Assembly: GCF_000429005.1 (NCBI RefSeq)
Contig: NZ_AUBA01000012.1
Location: forward strand, 1 to 64,000
Reading direction: 5' to 3'
Length of the DNA: 64,000 bases
Source: Novosphingobium acidiphilum DSM 19966
GTDB lineage: Bacteria; Pseudomonadota; Alphaproteobacteria; Sphingomonadales; Sphingomonadaceae
Part shown: positions 24,971 through 34,076 of the stretch, piece by piece
Layout: every line of letters starts with the position of its first letter
Position numbering within the stretch: the stretch's first letter is position 1
Translations under genes and position numbers: made by a program
The notes under the pieces: generated by a model
Seen by the model: only the letters and a program-made list of their open reading frames with translations
Told to the model about the DNA's origin: nothing
Database searches by the model: none

Positions 24971-25162
24971 CCGACGGAGTTGCATGGGCCTTAAGCACAG
25001 GCTTACCGGCTTGAAAAGGGGGCTTATGCCGCAGTGCAACTGAAGTCGCACATGCGGGCCTGGGCCCGCCACGAATGGATCGCGCATACGAATGAATGAA
25101 AGCCGCGCTGTGGGGCCGCGGCCGCCCCGCCCTTGCTTTGCCGTGTGGCTTGGCTCATCCCC

Positions 25163-25945
25163 ATGGCGATGCTCGATTATACGCGCCTTGAAGCCATCGT
25201 TCGCCAGGCCGGTTGCCTGGCCATGGCGCATTGGCCGGGCCACGGCCACACCCCGCAGCGTTGGGACAAAAGCCCCGACAACCCGGTGAGCGAGGCCGAT
25301 CTGGCGGTCGATACCTTTTTGAAACAAGAACTTGGTGCACTGTTGCCAAGCGCCGGCTGGTTGTCGGAAGAAACCGCCGATCATCCCGATCGGCTGGACC
25401 GGTCGCTGTGCTGGGTGGTCGATCCGATTGACGGCACGCGCGATTTCCTGCGCGGGCGCAGCGGCTGGTGCGTATCGGTGGCACTGGTCAGCGCGGGCCG
25501 CGTGCTGATCGGAGTGCTGGATGCGCCCGCGCGCAACGAATTCTGGATCGCCACCGCCGGACTTGGTGCGCACCGCAACCGGATCGCGCTGCATGCCAGC
25601 ACGCGCACCGAGCTGCCGGGCGCGCGCGTCCCCGCCGACAGCCTGCCCCGGATCGATCATGACCTGACCATGGTGGACAAACCCAATTCGATCGCGCTGC
25701 GCATCGCCATGGTCGGCGCCGACGAAGCGGATCTGCTCGCGACACTGCGCTGGGGCTATGAATGGGATATCGCCGCCGCCTGCCTGATCGCGCGCGAAGC
25801 CGGCGCAGCGGTCAGCGATGCCTTTGGCGCCGCGTTCGATTTCAACAAGCGCGATCCGCGCGCCTTCGGATTGCTGGTGACCGCACCGGCCATTCACGGC
25901 CTGGCGGTCGCGCGCCTGGCCGAACGCGCGGCGCGGCTGGCGTAA
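25163..25945 (+). CDS. Inositol monophosphatase-family protein (CysQ/HisN-like)
   Basis: A 260-residue Mg2+-dependent phosphatase fold. Metal-binding motifs are present: LSEETAD (Glu of motif A), WVVDPIDGTRDFLRG (motif DPIDGTxxF, about residues 93-107) and YEWDIAAACLIAREAGA (motif WDxA). The family includes inositol monophosphatase, histidinol phosphatase and 3'(2'),5'-bisphosphate nucleotidase CysQ. The GTRDF signature slightly favours CysQ, but no sulfate-assimilation genes are near. Start uncertain between ATGs at 25163 and 25169; neither has a strong ribosome binding site. Confidence 0.82.
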   Translation: MAMLDYTRLEAIVRQAGCLAMAHWPGHGHTPQRWDKSPDNPVSEADLAVDTFLKQELGALLPSAGWLSEETADHPDRLDRSLCWVVDPIDGTRDFLRGRSGWCVSVALVSAGRVLIGVLDAPARNEFWIATAGLGAHRNRIALHASTRTELPGARVPADSLPRIDHDLTMVDKPNSIALRIAMVGADEADLLATLRWGYEWDIAAACLIAREAGAAVSDAFGAAFDFNKRDPRAFGLLVTAPAIHGLAVARLAERAARLA

Positions 25946-25989
25946 ACCCCGATATGGCGTGACGCCGTGCAAACGGCTATCGTTTCACC

Positions 25990-26868
25990 ATGACCACCGC
26001 CCTGCTTCGCGCCTTCACCCTGCCCGGTTTCAACCTTGACGCGTTTGTCGCGCGCACGCTTGCCGAAGATCTGGGCCACGGCCTGCCCGGCGGCGGGCGC
26101 GATGTCACCAGCGACAGCGTGATCCCGGCCGAGGCGCGCTTTGCCGGGGTGATGGACAGCCGCGATGCAGTCAGCGTGTGCGGATTGCCGATTGCGGCGG
26201 CGTTTTTCCGCGCACTCGATCCACACGCCGATGTCGAATTGCTGGTCGATGAAGGCGCGCGCGTGGCGCCGGGCACCGCGCTGATGCGCATTGCCGGATC
26301 GGCCCGCGCGCTGCTGACAGCCGAACGCAGCGCGCTCAACACCGTGCAGCATCTGACCGGGATTGCCACGCTGACGCGCAGCTATGTCGATGCCATGGGC
26401 GACACCCGCGCGCGGCTGCTCGACACGCGCAAGACCATTCCGGGGCTGCGCGTGCTGGAAAAATACGCGGTGCGCACCGGCGGCGGACACAACCACCGCA
26501 TGGGGCTGTACGATGCGGCGATGATCAAGGACAACCACGTCGCCGTGGCCGGCGGTGTGGCCCAGGCGGTACACCGCGCCCTGCAGGCAGGCGTGCGCGA
26601 GGTGATCTGCGAAGTGGACGGCATCGACCAGATCGAACCCGCACTGCAGGCAGGCGCCACGCGCCTGCTGCTCGACAATATGGGCCCCACGATGCTGCGC
26701 GACGCGCTGGCCCTGGTCGCGGGCCGGGTGCCGTGTGAGGCGTCGGGCGGGGTGCGGCTCGATACGATCGGCGCGATTGCCGCCACCGGGGTCGATTTCA
26801 TCTCTGTCGGGCGCCTGACGCAAAGCGCACCTGCCGCCGATATCGGGCTGGATTTTACCCCGCTTTAG
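25990..26868 (+). CDS. nadC: Nicotinate-nucleotide pyrophosphorylase (carboxylating)
   Basis: Makes nicotinate mononucleotide from quinolinate and PRPP in de novo NAD synthesis. At 292 residues it has the normal length. Visible are the N-terminal alpha/beta region (LDAFVARTLAEDLGHGLPGG with DVTSDSVIP), TAERSALNTVQHLTGIATLT, RLLDTRKTIPGLRVLEKYAV, and GGGHNHRMGLYDAAMIKDNH, which supplies quinolinate- and phosphate-binding Arg, His and Lys residues. A late EASGGVRLDTI segment closes the barrel. nadA and nadB are not in the window. The 3' end overlaps tadA by four bases, convergently. Confidence 0.96.
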   Translation: MTTALLRAFTLPGFNLDAFVARTLAEDLGHGLPGGGRDVTSDSVIPAEARFAGVMDSRDAVSVCGLPIAAAFFRALDPHADVELLVDEGARVAPGTALMRIAGSARALLTAERSALNTVQHLTGIATLTRSYVDAMGDTRARLLDTRKTIPGLRVLEKYAVRTGGGHNHRMGLYDAAMIKDNHVAVAGGVAQAVHRALQAGVREVICEVDGIDQIEPALQAGATRLLLDNMGPTMLRDALALVAGRVPCEASGGVRLDTIGAIAATGVDFISVGRLTQSAPAADIGLDFTPL

Positions 26869-27323
26869 CGCCGTTCGCGAAAAAACCCGCGCAACAGCTC
26901 GGCCGATTCGGTCTCACCAAAACCCGCATAGACTTCGGGGCGGTGGAGCGTGGTCGGCTGATCGAACAGCCGCGGGCCATGGTCGACCGCGCCGCCCTTG
27001 GGATCGGGTGCCGCGTAATAGACCCGCGCGATGCGCGCATGGACCATGGCGCCCGCACACATTGCGCAAGGTTCCAGCGTGACCCACACATCGCAATCAT
27101 CGAGCCGGTCCTGCCCCAGCGCGGTTGCCGCCGCGCGAATCGCCACGATCTCGGCATGGGCGGTGGGATCGTGGCCATCGCGCGGGCCATTGTGGGCCAT
27201 GGCAATGATCGCGCCGTCCTTGACCACCACCGCACCGATCGGCACAGCGCCGGCATCGGCGGCAGCGGCAGCCTGGGCCAGCGCCTGGCGCATCGGTTCG
27301 GGCAGGGGCCAGCGCGCGATCAT
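26865..27323 (-). CDS. tadA: tRNA-specific adenosine deaminase / nucleoside deaminase
   Basis: A 152-residue zinc deaminase. The motif TAHAE (His56, Glu58) and PCAMC (Cys86, Cys89) provide the zinc site and proton shuttle. TLEPCAMCAGAMVHARIARV and the following YYAAPDPKGGAVDHG segment are typical of TadA, which converts A34 to inosine in tRNA-Arg. Guanine or cytosine deaminases share the fold, but length and motifs favour TadA. The start is taken at 27323; an ATG at residue 11 is an alternative. Confidence 0.88.
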   Translation of the reverse strand: MIARWPLPEPMRQALAQAAAAADAGAVPIGAVVVKDGAIIAMAHNGPRDGHDPTAHAEIVAIRAAATALGQDRLDDCDVWVTLEPCAMCAGAMVHARIARVYYAAPDPKGGAVDHGPRLFDQPTTLHRPEVYAGFGETESAELLRGFFRERR

Positions 27324-27363
27324 CGCATCCGCGCTAGCATGGGCGATGGCGCTTTGCGAATCC

Positions 27364-27391
27364 TTGACTTCGCCGGATGAATCGATAAGAG
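27364..27391 (+). promoter_or_regulatory. Possible rpmB promoter
   Basis: TTGACT (27364-27369) and TAAGAG (27386-27391) are separated by 16 bases and lie about 48 bases before the rpmB ATG. The -35 is good and the -10 weak, so this is tentative. Confidence 0.35.
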
Positions 27392-27438
27392 CCCGCGTTC
27401 AAGATTCACATCATACGAACATAAGCGAGTTTTCAGCC

Positions 27439-27723
27439 ATGTCGCGCATCTGCGAACTGACCGGTAAGGGCCGCCAAGTCGGTCACAACGTGAGCCACGC
27501 CAACAACAAGACCAAGCGCGTGTTTCTGCCCAACCTGCAGAACGTGACACTGATGTCGGAAAAGCTCGACCGCAGCTTTCGCTTCCGCGTGTCGACCCAC
27601 GGCCTGCGTTCGGTGGAACACAACGGCGGCCTCGACAACTGGCTGTTGAAGACGAGCGACGACGATCTTAGCGCGCGCGCCGTCAAGGTTAAGCGCGATC
27701 TGAAAAAGGCCGTCGCAGCCTGA
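27439..27723 (+). CDS. rpmB: 50S ribosomal protein L28
   Basis: A 94-residue large-subunit protein. It opens MSRICELTGKGRQVGHNVSH and continues NKTKRVFLPNLQNVTLMSEK, both standard for bacterial L28; the alphaproteobacterial C-terminal extension (LDNWLLKTSDDDLSARAVKV) is present. It lacks the CxxC zinc pair of some L28 forms (only one Cys, in RICEL). It stands alone as a monocistronic unit between tadA (divergent) and an intrinsic terminator. Confidence 0.97.
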   Translation: MSRICELTGKGRQVGHNVSHANNKTKRVFLPNLQNVTLMSEKLDRSFRFRVSTHGLRSVEHNGGLDNWLLKTSDDDLSARAVKVKRDLKKAVAA

Positions 27724-27756
27724 TTTCCCGGCTGCGGCGCACACGCGCCGTGCCAG

Positions 27757-27785
27757 AAAAAAGCCCCGCTTCGGCGGGGCTTTTT
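27757..27785 (+). terminator. Intrinsic terminator after rpmB
   Basis: AAAAGCCCCGC, loop TTCG, then GCGGGGCTTTTT: an 11-base perfect stem with a stable tetraloop and U run, starting 34 bases after the rpmB stop. Confidence 0.93.
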
Positions 27786-27959
27786 GCGTTCCTGAACACC
27801 GGCGATGTGGCCAGCCGGTCCATCGGGGCCGCATATCGCCACAAGCCAGGGTGTTCCGCGGCGGATCGGGGTCGGGGGGGCAGTCAATCCGGCCGCGGAA
27901 CCAGTCCGGATTGGCGGGCGCGGGATGAACGCCAGATGACCACCCCGCGCGATATCGGC

Positions 27960-29294
27960 CTAGTATCGTTCAACCGTGACGTCCATCCGACGGAAGCCAT
28001 GGACGAAATTGGCGCGCACGCGTTCCACTTTGCCCGTGACATGCACACGCATGCGCCGCGCATGCATTTCTTCAAGCAGCACGCGCAGTTGCAGTTCAGC
28101 CAGGCGTGCGCCGACGCAACGGTGAATGCCATGGCCGAATGACAGGTGGCGGCGGGCGTTTTCGCGCGTCACGATCAGCTTGTCCGGATTGGCAAACACA
28201 TTGGCATCGCGGTTGGCCGACAGATACCACATCACCAGCTTGTCGCCCGCGCTGATCTGTTGCCCGAACAGTTCGGTATCGGCGGTTGCGGTGCGGCGCA
28301 TATGCGCCAGCGGCGTAACGAAACGCAGGCATTCCTGCACCGCGTTGGGGATCAGCGCAGGTTCGTTTTCAAGGATCTCGCGCTGATCGGGAAAGGTGTG
28401 CAGCGCATGGACGATGCCCGACATGGTGTTGCGCGTGGTGTCATTGCCGCCCACGATCAGCAACACCAGATTGCCCATGAATTCCTGCGGGCTCATCTGG
28501 CTCATCGCCGGGGAATGCAGCATCATCGAAATCAGGTCCGGACTGGGCGCCTTGCCCATGCGTTCCATCCACAGCCGCCCGAAATATTGCGCCATTTCGC
28601 CCAGGATGCCGAACCTTGTGTCGGTCAGATCGCGCGCCAGCGTCAGTTCGACATCGCCCGCCCAGTCGGACCAGAATGTCAGCAGGCGACGATCGTCCCA
28701 GGGAAATCCGAACAGGATCGCCAGCATGCCCGTGGTCAGTTCGATCGAGACCGTGTCGACCCAGTCAAACTGTTCGCCGATCGGCAGCGTGTCGAGCAGA
28801 TGCGCGGTGCGTGCGCGGATTTCGGTTTCCATACGCACGATTTCGGCGGGTGTGAACGCGGGCGCGACAGTGCGGCGCTGGCCGGTGTGTTCGGGCCGGT
28901 CCATCGCGATGAACATCGGCAGCTGGCGTTCGGCAAGCACCGCGGGATCGATCTCGGCAGGCGGATCGCTGATCGTGATGCCGCCGTATTTCCACGACGA
29001 GGAAAACAGTTCGGGCAGCGATTCGACATGCAGCACCGATTTGTGCGTCGTGACATTCCAGTAATCGCCATAGGGCGATCCGGTCACTTTGTTCACCGGA
29101 GCCTGTTCGCGCATTTGCGCAAAGATCGGCCCCCAGGTGTCATTGGTGTAGATGTCCGACCGGCTGACGTCCCAAGGGTGCGTGTGCACCGGCCGCGCAT
29201 GTGGATTGGCGCGCAGCCATTCCTCGAACGCCGCGGTCGCAGTGGGCGATGTGCGATAGGCAAAGGCGACTTCGGGGGCGGTCTGCGTGGCCAT
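27960..29294 (-). CDS. Cytochrome P450 (CYP153-like)
   Basis: A 444-residue soluble bacterial P450. The heme-thiolate motif is HLSFGHGIHRCVGARLAELQ with Cys near 393. The oxygen-binding I-helix reads LLIVGGNDTTRNTMSG, and the ExxR pair lies in AVQECLRFV. GGNDTTRN together with RLAELQLRVLLEEM is typical of the CYP153 clade, which hydroxylates alkanes and other linear chains; related terpene hydroxylases remain possible. GGAGG precedes the ATG, and a good promoter lies upstream. It needs a ferredoxin and a reductase; a reductase gene lies at 32.8-34.0 kb but no ferredoxin gene is visible. Confidence 0.93.
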   Translation of the reverse strand: MATQTAPEVAFAYRTSPTATAAFEEWLRANPHARPVHTHPWDVSRSDIYTNDTWGPIFAQMREQAPVNKVTGSPYGDYWNVTTHKSVLHVESLPELFSSSWKYGGITISDPPAEIDPAVLAERQLPMFIAMDRPEHTGQRRTVAPAFTPAEIVRMETEIRARTAHLLDTLPIGEQFDWVDTVSIELTTGMLAILFGFPWDDRRLLTFWSDWAGDVELTLARDLTDTRFGILGEMAQYFGRLWMERMGKAPSPDLISMMLHSPAMSQMSPQEFMGNLVLLIVGGNDTTRNTMSGIVHALHTFPDQREILENEPALIPNAVQECLRFVTPLAHMRRTATADTELFGQQISAGDKLVMWYLSANRDANVFANPDKLIVTRENARRHLSFGHGIHRCVGARLAELQLRVLLEEMHARRMRVHVTGKVERVRANFVHGFRRMDVTVERY

Positions 29295-29339
29295 CTGGAA
29301 TCCTCCGGCTGGGGTTTGCGCACCCCCGTTTATGCCGCG

Positions 29340-29368
29340 AATATTCCTTTAACCTACATTCATGTCAA
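29340..29368 (-). promoter_or_regulatory. Promoter of the cytochrome P450 gene
   Basis: On the minus strand a consensus -35 TTGACA (29368-29363) is followed after 17 bases by AATATT (29345-29340). The -35 is perfect, four of six bases of the -10 match, and the start codon lies about 46 bases downstream. Confidence 0.6.
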
Positions 29369-29385
29369 TAAGGTTTTCAGCTGCG

Positions 29386-30597
29386 TCAGCCGGCCACTTC
29401 GATGGCGATCTTTCCGCCACGGCGGCGTGGGCGCGCCGGCCCCGATTTCATCACCGAACGCCGGAACAGCAGCGCCCCGCCACGCACCATCAGCGCCACG
29501 CACAACCCCTGCCACGCCAACGCAATCACGTGCGGCATCACACCAGTGTGCTGCGCCGCATAGGCCAGCATGGCATAGGGCGAACTGATCGGAAACACTT
29601 GCGCCACCCATTCGATCAGGCTGCCCGGACGCGCCAGCGCAAAGCTGGCCAGGAAAAACACGATCAGTTGCATCATCGTCGCCGGCATCGACAGGGTCTG
29701 AACCTCGCGCACGGTGTTGGCCATGCCGCCGATCGCCAGGAACATCGATCCCAGCAACAGATAGGCCATCGAGAAATACGCAAAGCCAAGCCCCAGGAAC
29801 AGCGGCCAGCCGACCGCCGGCGTCGCCAGCAACGGAATCGAGCGCGTGCCAATCAGCACCATCACGCCATAGCCGCTGGCCCATACCGCAATGCCGACCA
29901 TACTGACCGCCAGCATGGCAAACAGCTTGCCCAGAAACAGCGCGTCCATCGGGATCGAGGCCGCCAGCACTTCAATGATCTTGTTGGCCTTTTCCTCGAC
30001 CAGATTGGACAGCACCATGCCGGCCAGCAGCATGGTCAGCAAGAACAGCAGCAATTGCCCGGCCTGTGCCGTGACAACCTGGCCATTGTGTTCGTTGGCG
30101 GCGCTGGTCACCACCACATCGGTGCGCACGTCGGCCAGCGGTGCGGGCGCGGCAGAGCGGGCATGCGATGCAAACAGCGCGATCATGCCGCGCCATTCAT
30201 CGCTATGCCCCTTGGTCGCGGTCAGCACCGGTGCTGCCAGCGTGCCGGACACGACCGCAGCAAGCCTGCGGTTCTTGAGCGCAGCGCGCGCATCAAAGCG
30301 TGCGCCGGGACGCACGCGTTCGATCACCTGAAATTCGGGCGCGCCGCCGGGCATCGTGTCGACCAGCGCGGCCCGCGCAGAAACCAGGCGATCACCCTCG
30401 TTTGCGGGCAGTGCGATGCCGATCACCGCGCGATCAAGGTCGTGCTGCACGCTGGCGCCGATCATGCCGGCAAAAAAACCGACGACGATCGGAAACAGCG
30501 GCCCCAGCAGGAAAAAGATGAACGCCTTGGAAAAGACCACGGCCACGAAATCGCGACGCGCAACCACCCAGGCGGCACGCAAACGTTCAGGTACCAT
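29386..30597 (-). CDS. ABC-2 type transporter permease (NatB-like)
   Basis: A 403-residue membrane protein with one N-terminal helix (AFIFFLLGPLFPIVVGFFAG), a large extracytoplasmic loop (about 55-175), and about five further helices in the C-terminal half (LLLFLLTMLLAGMVLSNLVE onward). This is the ABC-2 permease plan shared by NatB Na+ efflux and other exporters. The segment LSNLVEEKANKIIEVLAASI is characteristic of NatB. It overlaps the stop of the ATPase gene by one base (TGATG), so the two proteins are translated together and form one exporter. Confidence 0.88.
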   Translation of the reverse strand: MVPERLRAAWVVARRDFVAVVFSKAFIFFLLGPLFPIVVGFFAGMIGASVQHDLDRAVIGIALPANEGDRLVSARAALVDTMPGGAPEFQVIERVRPGARFDARAALKNRRLAAVVSGTLAAPVLTATKGHSDEWRGMIALFASHARSAAPAPLADVRTDVVVTSAANEHNGQVVTAQAGQLLLFLLTMLLAGMVLSNLVEEKANKIIEVLAASIPMDALFLGKLFAMLAVSMVGIAVWASGYGVMVLIGTRSIPLLATPAVGWPLFLGLGFAYFSMAYLLLGSMFLAIGGMANTVREVQTLSMPATMMQLIVFFLASFALARPGSLIEWVAQVFPISSPYAMLAYAAQHTGVMPHVIALAWQGLCVALMVRGGALLFRRSVMKSGPARPRRRGGKIAIEVAG

Positions 30598-31607
30598 CAG
30601 CGGCGCCCCTTTCTCGAAACGGACTGGGCCTCTTCGCGGTTTTCTTCGAGCGCGCGCGCGGCGGCCTCTCCGGCGATCGCAACAAACGCATCATGCAACC
30701 CGGCGCGTTCGATCGACAGGCTGAGAATGCCTGCATTGCCTTCGATCAGCGCGCGCAACAGCGGTTCCACCCCGGTTTCGGGCAGCGTGAAATACCAGAG
30801 CGCATTGCCCGTGGCCCGGACATCGCAGCGCGCCTCGGCCGGAATTGCGGCCCGCCAAAGTCCGTCGGCAACGCGCGTTTCCAGCCGCACTTGCGGACGC
30901 AACCGATCGCGCGCGACATCCACGGGTCCGGCAAACGGCACTTTGCCCCCGGCGATGATGGCCACCTGGTCGCACATGCGTTCGGCATGCGCGATCACGT
31001 GGGTGGAAAACAGCACGGTCGCCCCGCGCGAGGCCAACGCGCGGATCAATTGTTCCAGCCGCCCCTGGTTCAACGCGTCGAGGCCCGAAAACGGCTCGTC
31101 CAGCACCACCAGATCGGGATTGTGGATCAGCGTGCCGATCAATTGCACCTGCTGCGCCATGCCTTTGGACAATTGGCGTATCTGCCGGTCGGCAGCATGG
31201 GCCAGCCCGTATTCCTCCAGCATGGTGCGCGCCCTGGCCCGCCCTTCGGCCAGCGGCACCCCGCGCAGCGCGGCCAGAAAGGCAATCGCCTCATACGCTT
31301 TCATCGACGGATAAAGCCCGCGTTCCTCGGGCAGATAACCGATCCGGCGCGCCACTTCGGTGGGGCGTTCGCTGCCCAGCACGCGGCGATAGCCGGCATC
31401 GGGGTCGATGATACCGAGCAACATGCGCAAGGTCGTGGTCTTGCCCGCGCCATTGGGTCCAAGCACGCCATAGATCGACCCGCGCGGCACGGTGATATCC
31501 ACGCCATCGACGGCGATCGTGCCGTCAAAGCGTTTGACCAGGCCGTGCGCCTCGATCGCCAAATCCTTGCTCGCCCTGAGCGCGGCCAGATCGGCTGCAT
31601 TGCTCAT
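30597..31607 (-). CDS. ABC transporter ATP-binding protein (NatA-like)
   Basis: A 336-residue ATPase. Walker A is GPNGAGKTTT, the signature is LSKGMAQQVQLI, Walker B is LVVLDEPFSGLD, and the H-loop is STHVIAHAE. A C-terminal extension of about 100 residues follows the nucleotide domain, with DUF4162-like features (IERAGLHDAFVAIAGEAAAR), as in NatA-type exporters. I start at the ATG at 31607 just before the first conserved segment; the open frame upstream to 31934 lies antisense to queG. It pairs with the downstream permease; substrate unknown. Confidence 0.9.
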   Translation of the reverse strand: MSNAADLAALRASKDLAIEAHGLVKRFDGTIAVDGVDITVPRGSIYGVLGPNGAGKTTTLRMLLGIIDPDAGYRRVLGSERPTEVARRIGYLPEERGLYPSMKAYEAIAFLAALRGVPLAEGRARARTMLEEYGLAHAADRQIRQLSKGMAQQVQLIGTLIHNPDLVVLDEPFSGLDALNQGRLEQLIRALASRGATVLFSTHVIAHAERMCDQVAIIAGGKVPFAGPVDVARDRLRPQVRLETRVADGLWRAAIPAEARCDVRATGNALWYFTLPETGVEPLLRALIEGNAGILSLSIERAGLHDAFVAIAGEAAARALEENREEAQSVSRKGRR

Positions 31608-31698
31608 CGCGGACAATTCCCCCACAAAGTGTGCTGCTGGTTCGTATCGCATGGAGCGGTGCAGTACACAGTGCCAATGAACGGACGGGGCAGCAAGT

Positions 31699-32763
31699 TT
31701 GGTTAACGACGCAGCAGGATTTGCCCGGCAGATCAGGGACGAGGCGGTGGCACTGGGTTTTGCAGCCTGCGGCTTTGCCGACGCGCGCGAAGACCCGCTG
31801 CGCGCGCGGCGGCTGGAACAGTGGCTGGGCGAAGGCGCGCACGGTTCGATGGAATGGATGGCAACCCGGCTTGAACACCGCCGCTCGCCCAAGGGGCTGT
31901 GGCCCGAGGCGCGCAGCGTGATTGCGCTTGGCATGAGTTATGCCCCCGCGGCGGACCCGCTGGCGCTGGCCGAGGTGGCCGATCACGCGCGCATTTCGGT
32001 CTATGCCCAAGGCGCCGATTACCACGATGTGGTCAAACGCGCGCTCAAGGCCTTGGCGCGGTGGATCGTCGCGCATGCGGCCGACGCCGATGTAAAGGTG
32101 TTTGTCGATACTGCCCCGGTCATGGAAAAGCCGCTGGGCGCGGCCGCCGGGCTGGGCTGGCAGGGCAAACATACCAATCTGGTCAGCCGCGCGCACGGGT
32201 CATGGCTGTTTCTGGGCGCGATCTTCACCACGCTTGATCTGCCGCCCGATGCGCCGCATGCCGACCGCTGCGGAACGTGCACCGCGTGCCAGACAGCCTG
32301 CCCCACCGATGCCTTTCCAGCACCCTATCGCCTGGATGCGCGGCGCTGCATTTCGTACCTGACCATCGAGCACAAGGGCCCGGTGCCGCACGAGTTCCGC
32401 GCCGCGCTGGGCAACCGCATCTATGGCTGCGACGATTGCCTGGCGGTGTGTCCGTGGAACAGCTTTGCCAGCGCGGCGGCGGCCAACCGCGCGTTTCTGC
32501 CCCGCGCCGAATTGACCGCGCCGCGGCTGGCCGATCTGCTGATGCTGGACGATGCCGGGTTTCGCGCGCTGTTTTCCGGATCACCGATCAAACGCATCGG
32601 CCGCGACCGGTTTGTGCGCAATTGCCTGTATGCCGCGGGCAACAGCGCCGAACCCGCCCTGTTCGGCACGGTGCAGCGTCTGCTGGGCGACGCCGATCCC
32701 GCCGTGGCCGATGCCGCCAGCTGGGCGCTGGACCGCCTGGTGCAAGCCTTGCCGGTTCCCTAG
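31699..32763 (+). CDS. queG: Epoxyqueuosine reductase
   Basis: Reduces epoxyqueuosine to queuosine in tRNA, using cobalamin and two 4Fe-4S clusters. The 354-residue protein has the cobalamin-binding N-terminal region (ADYHDVVKRALKALARWIVA) and the catalytic Asp in VFVDTAPVMEKPLG. The ferredoxin-like cysteines are CGTCTACQTACP and YGCDDCLAVCPWN. A C-terminal HEAT-like segment (DADPAVADAASWALDRLVQA) follows. The only in-frame start near the homology is a TTG at 31699 with a weak ribosome binding site. It diverges from the ABC genes and converges with a ferredoxin reductase (4-base overlap). Other que genes are not in the window. Confidence 0.95.
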   Translation: MVNDAAGFARQIRDEAVALGFAACGFADAREDPLRARRLEQWLGEGAHGSMEWMATRLEHRRSPKGLWPEARSVIALGMSYAPAADPLALAEVADHARISVYAQGADYHDVVKRALKALARWIVAHAADADVKVFVDTAPVMEKPLGAAAGLGWQGKHTNLVSRAHGSWLFLGAIFTTLDLPPDAPHADRCGTCTACQTACPTDAFPAPYRLDARRCISYLTIEHKGPVPHEFRAALGNRIYGCDDCLAVCPWNSFASAAAANRAFLPRAELTAPRLADLLMLDDAGFRALFSGSPIKRIGRDRFVRNCLYAAGNSAEPALFGTVQRLLGDADPAVADAASWALDRLVQALPVP

Positions 32764-33980
32764 GCCATCTCTTTCAACAGCACGGTGGTATCGGCCAGCT
32801 GTTCGGGCGCGATCGATGCGCCCGTTTCGACCAGCTTCTTGCCCTGGACGTAATCCTTGACCGCATTGACGCAATCGAGCGCGATCACCCGGCCGTGCCG
32901 CAGATAGATCACGGAAAATGACCGCGTGGCCGGATCGCCGCGCGTGACCGTGGCGTCATGCCCGATCGACAGCCCGACCGTCTGCAGCCGCAGATCATAC
33001 TGGTTCGACCAGAACCATGGCACGGCCTTGTACGGCACCGGATGGCCGGTGATCGCGCGGGCCACGCACGTGCCCTGATCGTTGGCGTTCTGCACCGATT
33101 CGAGCCGGATCGTCGCGCCGTCGGCATAGCTGTTGGCATGCGCGGCACAGTCGCCAATGGCATAGACATTGGGCAGGCTGGTGCGGCACAGGTCGTCCAC
33201 CTCGATCCCGTTGCCGCCTTTGGCGCCGGCCGCGATCAGCGGCGCGGTCGCGGGAATGATCCCGATGCCGACGATGACGATTTCGGCCGGCAGCACTTCG
33301 CCATCCACCAGCCGCACCCCGGTCACTTTGCCATCGGCGCCTTCCAGTGCCGCGACTGCCACATTGGTGCGCAGATCCACCCCGTGCGCGCGATGTTCGG
33401 CCTCGTAGAACGCCGACAGCGCTTCACCCGCCACGCGCGCCAGCACGCGCGGCAGCGCTTCGAGCAACGTGACATGCACACCGAACTTGGTCAGCACGGC
33501 GGCCGCCTCAAGCCCGATATAGCCGCCACCGATGACCACCGCACGGCGGGCGCCGGCATCGAGTTCGGCCATCAGACGGTCGGCGTCGGCGCGGGTACGC
33601 ACCGCATGGACGCCCGCCAGGTCGTGCCCGTCAAGCGTCAGCCGGCGTGGATCGCCGCCGGTGGCCCAGACCAGCGAACCGTAGGCCAGCGTCTCGCCAC
33701 TGTCGGTGGTTACGGTCTGGGCCTCCGGATCGACCGACACCACTTCGCATCCAAGCGAAAATTCGATGGCCTTGTCGGCCCAGAACGAAGCCGGGCGGAT
33801 CGTGATCCGTTCAAAGCTTTTGTCGCGGGCCAGGTATTCCTTGGACAGCGGCGGGCGTTCGTAGGGCAATTCGGGTTCGCGTCCGATCACCCGGATCGAT
33901 CCCGCAAACCCGTTCTGGCGCAAGGCGATCGCCGCCTGTGCGCCGCCATGCCCTGCCCCCACGATCACCACATCCGCCAT
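32760..33980 (-). CDS. FAD-dependent ferredoxin reductase (putidaredoxin/rhodocoxin reductase type)
   Basis: A 406-residue oxidoreductase. The FAD motif is ADVVIVGAGHGGAQAAIALR, the NAD(P) motif VVIGGGYIGLEAAAVL, and the C-terminal FAD contact LPNVYAIGDCAAHANSYADG. A reductase C-terminal domain (FWSNQYDLRLQTVG) completes the form found in P450 and dioxygenase electron-transfer chains. The start at 33980 gives the dinucleotide-binding motif at the N-terminus. It is the natural candidate to pass electrons, through an unlinked 2Fe-2S ferredoxin, to the P450 at 28-29 kb. Confidence 0.9.
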   Translation of the reverse strand: MADVVIVGAGHGGAQAAIALRQNGFAGSIRVIGREPELPYERPPLSKEYLARDKSFERITIRPASFWADKAIEFSLGCEVVSVDPEAQTVTTDSGETLAYGSLVWATGGDPRRLTLDGHDLAGVHAVRTRADADRLMAELDAGARRAVVIGGGYIGLEAAAVLTKFGVHVTLLEALPRVLARVAGEALSAFYEAEHRAHGVDLRTNVAVAALEGADGKVTGVRLVDGEVLPAEIVIVGIGIIPATAPLIAAGAKGGNGIEVDDLCRTSLPNVYAIGDCAAHANSYADGATIRLESVQNANDQGTCVARAITGHPVPYKAVPWFWSNQYDLRLQTVGLSIGHDATVTRGDPATRSFSVIYLRHGRVIALDCVNAVKDYVQGKKLVETGASIAPEQLADTTVLLKEMA

Positions 33981-34076
33981 TGCACGCACCTTGTCGCCGA
34001 ACCTGCCCATCGATGCGGGCAAAAGGCGCGGGTCGTCAACCAGTGACCGTCACAATTGACCAAATATGGCAAAAAC

